From: UBA6183 sp964603255
GTDB lineage: Bacteria; Bacteroidota; Bacteroidia; UKL13-3
Assembly (NCBI GenBank): GCA_964603255.1
Contig: CAZRVA010000001.1
Span: 1 to 64,000 of the forward strand
Direction: 5' to 3'
Length of the DNA stretch: 64,000 bases
Positions 44,981 to 51,724 of this stretch are shown here, one piece after another. The notes beneath the pieces were generated by a model. That model had not been told where the DNA came from. It was given only the letters and a program-made list of their open reading frames with translations, and searched no databases. A program made the translations under genes and the position numbers. Positions within the stretch are counted from its first letter, which is position 1. The number at the start of each line of letters is the position of its first letter.

Positions 44981-45349
44981 TTAAAACGGTAAATCATCTG
45001 ATGCTGAATCTGCTGTGAAAGTAGGTTCGTTATCAGGATGAAAAGGATCTTCGGCCGCAGCAGCCATACCACTGTTTTGACCTTGAAGTTTCCAAGCGCG
45101 TACGTCTGTGTACCAACGGCCATTGTATTCGCGGCTTTCGATATTTAATGAAGCAGTAATGGTATCGCCTACATTAAAACGCTCAAGTTCGTTTACTTTC
45201 TCGTTCATGGTGCTAATCATTACTTTACGCGGATATGTTTCTTGTGTTTCAATTACAAATTCTTGCTTGCTCCAAGGTTTACCTGCTTTACTAATTCCTT
45301 CAGTTTTGTTCAATTTCAGAACAATTTTTCCTGTTATGTCCAAAGCCAT
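44981..45349 (-). CDS. DUF3127 protein, SSB-like OB fold with acidic tail
   Basis: 122 aa. The beta-barrel core (ITGKIVLKLNKTEGIS, WSKQEFVIETQETYP, NIESREYNGRWYTDVRAWKL) is the DUF3127 family, Bacteroidota proteins with an OB fold resembling single-stranded DNA-binding protein. The C-terminus is a flexible acidic segment ending DDLPF, matching the SSB tip that recruits repair and replication proteins. A nucleic-acid-binding role is therefore inferred, but it is distinct from canonical SSB. It is monocistronic, with its own terminator. Confidence 0.85.
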   Translation of the reverse strand: MALDITGKIVLKLNKTEGISKAGKPWSKQEFVIETQETYPRKVMISTMNEKVNELERFNVGDTITASLNIESREYNGRWYTDVRAWKLQGQNSGMAAAAEDPFHPDNEPTFTADSASDDLPF

Positions 45350-45476
45350 ACGTGTATATAATTTATTGTTTTATGCTTGCTTACAACACCATAAGTCCAT
45401 TTTTCGGGCCAATGATGAAATGCGAAAATATCAGAAAAAAGTATGTTTTGTATACGCGTTGATAATTTTTATGTAA

Positions 45477-45600
45477 TTGAGTCTTCCCCCGAGGTTAAGC
45501 TGCGCTCCACTCTGGTTAGGGTTGAAAATTCCGAACTCGCTTAGGGACTATTATCGCTTTAATCTTTTGTTCGTTTATCACAAAAGTAATTTCGTTTTAA
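45477..45600. other. Unexplained intergenic segment of higher GC
   Basis: Within the 274-bp gap 45350-45623, this stretch (beginning GAGTCTTCCCCCGAGG, with GGTTAAGCTGCGCTCC and CTCGCTTAGGGAC) is noticeably richer in GC than flanking spacers. It carries no credible ORF, hairpin or tRNA. It may be a remnant of a dispersed repeat or a degraded gene. Nothing else is seen in the gap. Confidence 0.35.
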
Positions 45601-45623
45601 CCTTGACGCGAATTACTCATATC

Positions 45624-47057
45624 CTAAAAATAAATCTTCACCACAAAAATGGCGGTAAGTATACAAACCAAATCAACCAAGAGCATTACGCTTAATGCGT
45701 AACGGCTATCTTTAATATTTACTGAACCAAAATATAAAGCTACTACATAAAACGTGGTTTCGGCTGCACCTTGAAACAAACATGAGAGTTGTCCGGCTAA
45801 ACTATCCGCACCATACGTTTTCATGGCATCTAACATAAATCCGCGCGAACCACCTGCACTAAACGGACGCATTAAGGCAACAGGTATGGCTTGTATAATT
45901 TGCGGATCAACACCAAATGCAGCAAGTACAGAGGTTACTCCACTCATTACAATATTCATTAAACCAGAGTTGCGGAAAATACTTAAGGCAACCAACATGG
46001 CAATCATATAAGGCAACACGCGCACTCCGGTTGTAAAGCCATCTTTAGCACCATGTACAAACGAGTCGAATATATTGGTGTTATTGGTCTTAAAAATTTT
46101 TTCTTGAAAAATACTGTAAGCAACAATGGCCAAAATAATAAACAGCAATACGCCATTACTTAGGTTACCCGTAAAGTGAAACTTTTGTATACCGGTTAAT
46201 TGATTTACATAAAACAGTAAGAAACCAATTACAGCACTAATTACCGTAACAAAACCAATTACTATAGGATTCAATAAATTAATGCGTTGTTTAATGCTTA
46301 CAAAAATGAGTGCAGCAATGGTTCCAACAAATGAAGTAATGATGGTTGGCAACATAATGTCTGCTGGATTTGCAGCATGCTGTGCAGCACGATAGCCAAT
46401 AATAGAGGTTGGAATTAAAGTTAAACCGGCAGCATGCAAACACAAAAACATGATTTGGCTATTACTCGCTTTCTCTTTGTTGGCATTTACTTCTTGCATG
46501 CTTTCCATGGCTTTTAATCCAAATGGTGTAGCGGCATTATCTAACCCTAAAAAGTTTGCGGCAAAATTCATGGTCATAAATCCATACGCAGGATGGCCTT
46601 TAGGTAGCTCAGGAAAAATTTTTGCAAAAAATGGAGAAAGCACATTGGCCAATTTAGTAATGGCATTGCTATCGTTTAACAGGTTTAATAAACCGCAGAA
46701 AAACGTTAGGTAACCAATTAAGGGAAGCCAAATATCCATGATGGTATTTTTACAGGTAGGAAAAATACCATCCGCAGCTTGTTTGCCGGCAGCAATTTGC
46801 ACAATACCATTATCCATTAAATGGTAAGTGGTATCTGCTGTTGCATTGGCATATACCTTATTGGCTTGCAGCGCTGTAAATAAAGCCGTATCGGTTTGTT
46901 GCAGTTGTTTGGCTTCAACCTCAGATACAATGGTTGGATCGTTTTGTTTGCCATTAACCAAACTACCCAGGGTGTACATTTGGCCTGTGCCCAACATGTA
47001 AAAAATATAAATCGCGCTCAGTACAATAATGTACGACCAAAATCTGCTTAATGCCAT
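45624..47057 (-). CDS. SpmA-SpmB fusion, nucleoside recognition (Gate) domain membrane protein
   Basis: 477-aa polytopic membrane protein. The N-terminal half carries the SpmA pattern (TIMDIWLPLIGYLTFFCGLL, NFLGLDNAATPFGLKAM). The C-terminal half carries the SpmB pattern (SFVHGAKDGFTTGVRVLPYMIAML, PVALMRPFSAGGSRG, AETTFYVVALYFG). An extracytoplasmic insertion (about 30-105) separates the first helix from the rest. In spore formers the two are separate spore-maturation proteins; here they are fused in a non-sporulating lineage. The transported or sensed compound is unknown. It lies downstream of the T9SS gene on the same strand, with a 110-bp gap. Confidence 0.88.
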   Translation of the reverse strand: MALSRFWSYIIVLSAIYIFYMLGTGQMYTLGSLVNGKQNDPTIVSEVEAKQLQQTDTALFTALQANKVYANATADTTYHLMDNGIVQIAAGKQAADGIFPTCKNTIMDIWLPLIGYLTFFCGLLNLLNDSNAITKLANVLSPFFAKIFPELPKGHPAYGFMTMNFAANFLGLDNAATPFGLKAMESMQEVNANKEKASNSQIMFLCLHAAGLTLIPTSIIGYRAAQHAANPADIMLPTIITSFVGTIAALIFVSIKQRINLLNPIVIGFVTVISAVIGFLLFYVNQLTGIQKFHFTGNLSNGVLLFIILAIVAYSIFQEKIFKTNNTNIFDSFVHGAKDGFTTGVRVLPYMIAMLVALSIFRNSGLMNIVMSGVTSVLAAFGVDPQIIQAIPVALMRPFSAGGSRGFMLDAMKTYGADSLAGQLSCLFQGAAETTFYVVALYFGSVNIKDSRYALSVMLLVDLVCILTAIFVVKIYF

Positions 47058-47167
47058 AAACGTATTACTTGATTTTCAATTTTACGTTTTAAGCCATTAG
47101 CATGAGCTATACTTTTTTTAAAATAAGTGTGGATAGGGTAGGCTATTTTACCAATAAGTGTTCACTT

Positions 47168-49171
47168 TTATTGATGTATAACCAGTATTCGCTTAATGGT
47201 AGTGCCTTGTTTAGTGGCAATTTTTACCATGTACAAGCCATTGGGTAAGTCTTTTATACTGTAGCTTTGCATGCTTTTATCTGTAATCTGTTTTATTAAA
47301 TTACCCGATGTGTTGTAAAAGCTCACCTCGTTAACCGAATAATTACCCTCAAAATAAATTACCTCATGAGCAGGATTAGGATAAATATTTAAGTCGATAG
47401 TATTTGCTTCGGCCAAGCCAACTACCTGCATATTTAATGTATCCGTATAATTAGTACATCCATTGCTATCTGTCATTACCGCATGGTAATTTCCACTTGA
47501 AGTAACCAATAAATTTTGTGATGTTTTGCCACTTAACAAGGCCCCATTTTTATACCACTTGTATTGTTTTCCCTTATTTGAGTTAACCATTAACGTATCT
47601 CCATTTTTTAGTAAACTAACCGGAGTTAAGTCAAACAAAAAGGCGGATACTTTTTTGGCTGCACTCCTAGCGCCACCTTGGGTTTGAATTACATAATACG
47701 TAACGGCAGAATCGAATTGTACCGTAAAGTTAGTGCCTGCAAAAACCTGCTGAGTTAACAATGAATCCGCATACCATTTTACACCATTTCCTGAAGCCGT
47801 TAACTGAGTTGGTTTTCCATCTTTACAAAAATTAAACAAGGAAGCTCCACCGGTTACTGGTAAATAAAAATTCTTGATAAAATATGCATCAGCTTCACCA
47901 ACCACACGTAAAGCATTTCCATCAATAGTATTGGTTGTGGTTGATTGAAATTGCCCACCCATATACCAATTACCTTGTTTATCTACTGCAATAGCATTGG
48001 CATAAGTCCAATCGCTTTGCCCTAATGTTTTAATCCAGCTCGCATTTCCATTTTCGTCTACACTCATCATTAATGCATACCTTTTATTCGATACACCATC
48101 ACCACCTGCTTGTCCGCCAAACGCAAATCCAAAACTATAATCTACTGCTACCGCAATTTTATCATCCGGGGTTAATGCCAACGCATTACATGATGAATAA
48201 ATACTATTGGATTGCTTGGCCCATTTTAAATTACCATTTGGAAGATATGATGCCATAAAAAAGTTTTCTCTATTGTTGGCATTACTTAAAACTGTTCCTG
48301 AAACATTAATTGGATTATAAAACAACCCACCAATAACCACTTGGTGTTGCGAAGTAACTACAATATCAGAAATATGCTCTAAGCTGGTTGAGGTGTTGGG
48401 GAAGATTTTACGTGCCCATTTGTAATCGCCTTTTTGATTGAAACATGCGGTAATAATATTGGCATTGGTAAACGTATCATTTTTGATATATACATCAAAA
48501 TGTCCATTTGCAGTTACGTATACCAAACTATCTCGTAATGCAATTTTACCCATTCGAGCACTTATGCTATTACATCCAATGGGAATAACCAAACGAGCCG
48601 TACCCGCGGTATCCATTTTAGCAATGTATAAAGAAGTTCCACCATTATGGGGCATGGTAGGTAGTCCGTCTAAACTAAAATTATACTGACTAAACGAGCC
48701 ACAAATCCAAACGTTATTGCTGTCATCGACCAAAACATTACCTAGGCGCGGTTTCCACGATTGAATGGTTTTTTTATACAATTGTGTTCCATCTTTATCA
48801 AATTTAAACAATGTTCCGGGATCACTAATACTCATGTAAACATTGTATTGTTTATCTACTGTAAGTCCACCAACTAGTTCAATATTGGGTGCAACATTTA
48901 CTCCTCTTACCCAAACAAAATTTCCGTTGGTGGTAAATTTAGCTAAAAAATAACTGTACGAATTCCCACCAACTTTTGGTATAGTGGTGTCACCAATTGT
49001 CATGCTGGCAGCCATTCTTCCCGCTACATATACATTACCAGAATCATCCGTGGTAATGGCATCAAAATATTCAAACTGTGTTGAACCAAAGTTTTTAATC
49101 CAAGTGTTTTGTGCAAAGCATGAAATTGATACAACAAAACATATAACCAGCAATAGCAATTGTTTACTCAT
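47168..49171 (-). CDS. T9SS-secreted beta-propeller-like protein
   Basis: 667-aa exported protein. The signal peptide MSKQLLLLVICFVVSISCFAQ is followed by SBBP/NHL-type repeats (about 22-410; recurring ITTDDSGNVYVAG, LTVDKQYNVYMS, LTPDDKIAVAV, IAVDKQGNWYMGG). Two Ig-like domains follow (about 430-590, with KWYADSLLTQQ and KWYKNGALLSG), then a T9SS type A sorting domain (NIYPNPAHE, YNTSGNL, PNGLYMVKI). It is probably cell-surface or secreted. A -7-like CATATTTG lies just upstream. It is divergent from the pterin dehydratase gene. Confidence 0.88.
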   Translation of the reverse strand: MSKQLLLLVICFVVSISCFAQNTWIKNFGSTQFEYFDAITTDDSGNVYVAGRMAASMTIGDTTIPKVGGNSYSYFLAKFTTNGNFVWVRGVNVAPNIELVGGLTVDKQYNVYMSISDPGTLFKFDKDGTQLYKKTIQSWKPRLGNVLVDDSNNVWICGSFSQYNFSLDGLPTMPHNGGTSLYIAKMDTAGTARLVIPIGCNSISARMGKIALRDSLVYVTANGHFDVYIKNDTFTNANIITACFNQKGDYKWARKIFPNTSTSLEHISDIVVTSQHQVVIGGLFYNPINVSGTVLSNANNRENFFMASYLPNGNLKWAKQSNSIYSSCNALALTPDDKIAVAVDYSFGFAFGGQAGGDGVSNKRYALMMSVDENGNASWIKTLGQSDWTYANAIAVDKQGNWYMGGQFQSTTTNTIDGNALRVVGEADAYFIKNFYLPVTGGASLFNFCKDGKPTQLTASGNGVKWYADSLLTQQVFAGTNFTVQFDSAVTYYVIQTQGGARSAAKKVSAFLFDLTPVSLLKNGDTLMVNSNKGKQYKWYKNGALLSGKTSQNLLVTSSGNYHAVMTDSNGCTNYTDTLNMQVVGLAEANTIDLNIYPNPAHEVIYFEGNYSVNEVSFYNTSGNLIKQITDKSMQSYSIKDLPNGLYMVKIATKQGTTIKRILVIHQ

Positions 49172-49236
49172 AACTTTTTATCGTGTACTACAAATATGGG
49201 TATAAAAGATTAGCTTGCTCATAAATTGATATTAAA

Positions 49237-49476
49237 ATGAGTAACAACTGGATTGAAAAAGACAATAAACTAAGTAAAACCTACAAGTTTGACACGTTTA
49301 TGGATGCTATTAATTGGATGGGTAAAGCCGCTGTTGTTATTGAAGCGTTTAATCATCACCCGGAATGGAGTAACGTGTATAATAAGGTGCATGTGGTTTT
49401 ACGAACACACGATGCCGGATACATTGTTACCAATAAAGACAGAAAGTTAGCACAACTACTTGATGAAGTAGAATAA
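49237..49476 (+). CDS. phhB: 4a-hydroxytetrahydrobiopterin dehydratase (pterin carbinolamine dehydratase)
   Basis: 79-aa enzyme. The signature HHPEWSNVYNKVHVVLRTHDAG is complete, with the two adjacent His residues that act in dehydration. The usual first beta-strand region is abbreviated, since family members are typically 95-110 aa; it starts MSNNWIEKDN, which still provides the conserved W. No aromatic amino acid hydroxylase gene is adjacent, so it may act elsewhere in pterin metabolism. It is followed by the long regulatory leader of the methionine genes. Confidence 0.88.
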   Translation: MSNNWIEKDNKLSKTYKFDTFMDAINWMGKAAVVIEAFNHHPEWSNVYNKVHVVLRTHDAGYIVTNKDRKLAQLLDEVE

Positions 49477-49558
49477 CCCACATAACAAAAAAATTACATC
49501 ACTCAAGCCCCTATATTTTACAAGGCATACAGCCAATATATTCTTGTTACTAAAAATT

Positions 49559-49589
49559 TTTGTTGCATTTTATTTTAGAAATGAATTTG
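49559..49589 (+). promoter_or_regulatory. Candidate promoter of leader ORF 1
   Basis: TTTG (49559-49562), a 19-bp spacer, and TGAATTTG (49582-49589; 7 of 8 against TAnnTTTG). Transcription would start at about 49595, only some 10 bp ahead of leader ORF 1. Confidence 0.5.
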
Positions 49590-49605
49590 TTTGCACCATC
49601 AAAAA

Positions 49606-49695
49606 ATGACAGCAACCAAGACACATATTACTACTAACATGATGCACGCCATGCGAATGCACATGCCTATGTGTTGCACTGTTCATATGATGTAA
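49606..49695 (+). CDS. Leader ORF 1: Met/Cys/His-rich peptide (29 aa)
   Basis: ATG at 49606, TAA at 49693-49695. Nine of 29 residues are Met. The C-terminal part reads MMHAMRMHMPMCCTVHMM, so 8 of its last 18 residues are Met and two are Cys. The stop codon lies in a perfect 7-bp hairpin (ATGATGT-aatc-ACATCAT, 49687-49704). The methionine-synthesis genes begin 350 bp downstream. The composition fits a leader peptide in which ribosome stalling at Met (and perhaps Cys) codons senses charged tRNA. It shares the MRMH string with leader ORF 2. Confidence 0.6.
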   Translation: MTATKTHITTNMMHAMRMHMPMCCTVHMM

Positions 49696-49743
49696 TCACA
49701 TCATCACACACCAAAACTACAAGCGTTTCGAGGTTCGCTTCAT

Positions 49744-49751
49744 TAACTTTG
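49744..49751 (+). promoter_or_regulatory. Candidate -7 promoter element ahead of leader ORF 2
   Basis: TAACTTTG is a perfect TAnnTTTG match. No good TTTG is found at the usual distance upstream. If active it gives leader ORF 2 its own transcript start near 49757. Confidence 0.4.
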
Positions 49752-49791
49752 AAAAATCAACACACATTAAAATTAAATTGTAAAAGTAGTA

Positions 49792-49935
49792 GTGAATTTT
49801 AGTTTCACCATATCACAGACACGTAAACAAACAAACGAAAATACGTTTGCTGTGGCTGCTTTTGCTATGCACACCATGATGTGCATGATGCGTATGCATT
49901 GCGTTGCAATGCATCACCAACACTGTTGTTGCTAG
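49792..49935 (+). CDS. Leader ORF 2: second Met/Cys/His-rich peptide (47 aa)
   Basis: GTG start at 49792, TAG at 49933-49935; an internal ATG at 49867 would give 22 aa. Residues 26-47 (MHTMMCMMRMHCVAMHHQHCCC without the first or last few being ordinary) hold seven Met, five Cys and five His. A 9-bp hairpin (ATGCATTGC-gtt-GCAATGCAT, 49894-49914) lies inside it. It ends 108 bp before the first structural gene. Same interpretation as leader ORF 1. The alternative is a metal-binding (Cu-type) small protein, since Met, Cys and His are soft-metal ligands. Confidence 0.6.
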   Translation: MNFSFTISQTRKQTNENTFAVAAFAMHTMMCMMRMHCVAMHHQHCCC

Positions 49936-49952
49936 AATACAGGACGTATTCT
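49934..49952 (+). promoter_or_regulatory. Hairpin immediately after leader ORF 2
   Basis: AGAATAC-aggac-GTATTCT, 7 bp perfect, starting inside the stop codon of leader ORF 2. No U-tract follows. It could compete with the hairpin inside the ORF, depending on ribosome position. Confidence 0.45.
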
Positions 49953-50017
49953 CCAACCCATACAAAAATCTTTAGCTGGTTTCCGGCACACAATCAATTC
50001 AATTAAAATTTAAAGCA

Positions 50018-50033
50018 GTTGGTGCATACCAAC
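50018..50033 (+). promoter_or_regulatory. Hairpin just upstream of the metB-like start codon
   Basis: GTTGGT-gcat-ACCAAC, a perfect 6-bp stem with a 4-nt loop, ends 10 bp before the ATG at 50044. It lies where a 30S subunit would bind, so it could control initiation. Confidence 0.5.
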
Positions 50034-50043
50034 ACAACTCGTT

Positions 50044-51231
50044 ATGTCAACATACAAATTAGATACACAAATTATACATGATATTCCTGTAGACCAATTA
50101 ACCGGAGCCATTAGTGTTCCAATCTATCAAACGTCTACTTTTGTGCAAGAAGCACCTGGAGTAAACAAAGGTTTTGATTACTCACGCACTAACAACCCAA
50201 CGCGTGCAACACTAGAACAGCTATTGGCTAAATTGGAGGAAGGTGATGCCGGATTTGCTTTTGCCAGTGGTTTAGCAGCCATTGATGCGGTGCTTAAACT
50301 CTTAAAGTCGGGTGATGAGATTATTGCCTGTGACGATATTTATGGAGGTACATTCCGTATCTTCACGCATATCTATGAAAAATTTGGAATAAAAGTAACC
50401 TACGTTGATACCACCAATATTGAGAATGTATTAAATGCCATCACAGAAAAAACAAAATTTGTTTGGATTGAAACACCAACAAATCCAACGTTAAAAATAA
50501 GTGATATACGAGCAATTGCTGCAATCGCTAAAACCGTGGATGCATTGCTTGTTGTTGACAATACTTTCGCTTCACCTATACTACAACAGCCTATTACTTT
50601 AGGTGCGGATGTTGTAATACACAGTGCTACCAAATACCTTGGAGGGCACTCAGATATTATTGCCGGTGCAGTAATTACGCGAACAAAAGCATTAAGTGAG
50701 CAACTTAAGTTTATTCAAAATTCATCAGGTGGCGTTTTGGGTCCGTTTGATTCATGGTTATTAATTCGTGGTATAGAAACACTGCCTTTACGCATAAAGA
50801 AGCATAGTGAAAACGCTAAAATTATCGCAGATTTTTTGGTAAATCACCCTGCTATTAAAAACCTGTATTACCCCGGGTTAGCAACACATCCTAACCATGA
50901 GGTTGCTGCTAAACAGCAATCTGCATTTGGTAGTGTAATTTCATTTTCACTCAAAACAGATAACATAGCTGCTGCCGAAAAAGTAGTTACACAAACTAAG
51001 TTATTTAAACTGGCCGAAAGTTTAGGTGGTGTTAAAAGTTTAATCTGCCATCCGGCTCAAATGACACATAAATCTATACCTTCAATTACAAGGCAAGTAG
51101 CGGGTATCAGCGATTCACTCATTCGATTATCAGTTGGGCTGGAGGATGCTGAAGATTTAATCGCGGATTTAAAATTCGCGTTATCCCAAGTTGTAAATGA
51201 GGAGCAACCAGGACAGACATCAGTCAGTTAA
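50044..51231 (+). CDS. metB: Trans-sulfuration PLP enzyme (cystathionine gamma-synthase family)
   Basis: 395-aa Cys/Met-metabolism PLP enzyme. The PLP lysine is Lys197 in HSATKYLGGHSD. YSRTNNPTR (residues 46-54), FASGLAAI, DDIYGGTFR and ETPTNPTLKI are the other family signatures. Cystathionine gamma-synthase is favoured because homoserine dehydrogenase is in the same unit and the leader is Met-rich. A cystathionine gamma-lyase or O-acetylhomoserine-using variant cannot be excluded by eye. It is the first structural gene after the tandem leaders. Confidence 0.88.
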   Translation: MSTYKLDTQIIHDIPVDQLTGAISVPIYQTSTFVQEAPGVNKGFDYSRTNNPTRATLEQLLAKLEEGDAGFAFASGLAAIDAVLKLLKSGDEIIACDDIYGGTFRIFTHIYEKFGIKVTYVDTTNIENVLNAITEKTKFVWIETPTNPTLKISDIRAIAAIAKTVDALLVVDNTFASPILQQPITLGADVVIHSATKYLGGHSDIIAGAVITRTKALSEQLKFIQNSSGGVLGPFDSWLLIRGIETLPLRIKKHSENAKIIADFLVNHPAIKNLYYPGLATHPNHEVAAKQQSAFGSVISFSLKTDNIAAAEKVVTQTKLFKLAESLGGVKSLICHPAQMTHKSIPSITRQVAGISDSLIRLSVGLEDAEDLIADLKFALSQVVNEEQPGQTSVS

Positions 51232-51280
51232 ATAAAAATTTAATAAATAAAATCAGGATAGGAACTATCCAACAACAACT

Positions 51281-51715
51281 ATGTACAGCGATAATAACTT
51301 AAAAGTAATAACAGAACAAACAACAACACACTCCTTCATTGTATTTCCGGAGGATTTGAATTACGCAGGAACTTTATTTGGCGGTAAGGTATTGGCCGAA
51401 ATGGACTTGACAGCCGCTAAAGCAGCAAGACGTATTTTGTACAATACTTCGTGTAATGGTGCAGTAACTGCAAGCTTAAATAAAGTTGATTTTAAACGCC
51501 CGGCTTTGTTAGGAGATATTATTGAACTTACGGCAACCATTACTCGTTTAGGACGCACATCAATAGATATCTATGTTCATGTCTCAAAAGAGAATCAATT
51601 GGGAGAAATAGAAACCATTTGTGAGGCCTCTTTTGTGTTTGTATCTGTGAAAGACGGTAAGCCTTATCCACACCAATGTTTGTTGTTAACAGATAAACCT
51701 GAATCCTTAAACTAA
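51281..51715 (+). CDS. Acyl-CoA thioesterase (hotdog fold)
   Basis: 144-aa hotdog-domain thioesterase of the YciA/BFIT type. The core NYAGTLFGGKVLAEMDLTAAKAA has the Asn and Asp/Glu expected for the catalytic helix, followed by VTASLNKVDFKRPALLGD and RTSIDIYVHV. It lies 49 bp after metB and 9 bp before hom, inside the methionine unit, so it is probably co-regulated. It might hydrolyse an acyl-CoA related to homoserine activation (acetyl- or succinyl-CoA), but this is only inferred from position. Confidence 0.87.
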   Translation: MYSDNNLKVITEQTTTHSFIVFPEDLNYAGTLFGGKVLAEMDLTAAKAARRILYNTSCNGAVTASLNKVDFKRPALLGDIIELTATITRLGRTSIDIYVHVSKENQLGEIETICEASFVFVSVKDGKPYPHQCLLLTDKPESLN

Positions 51716-51724
51716 CTTAAAATT

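Noticed and set aside
49721..49740. AAGCG/CGCTT stem as a terminator for leader ORF 1
   Set aside because: Only five base pairs with a 10-nt loop and no T-tract after it.
49606..49935. The Met/Cys/His-rich ORFs as copper-binding proteins
   Set aside because: Composition alone would allow it, but the position ahead of methionine genes, the small size and the hairpins overlapping the Met codons favour leader peptides. Kept only as an alternative.
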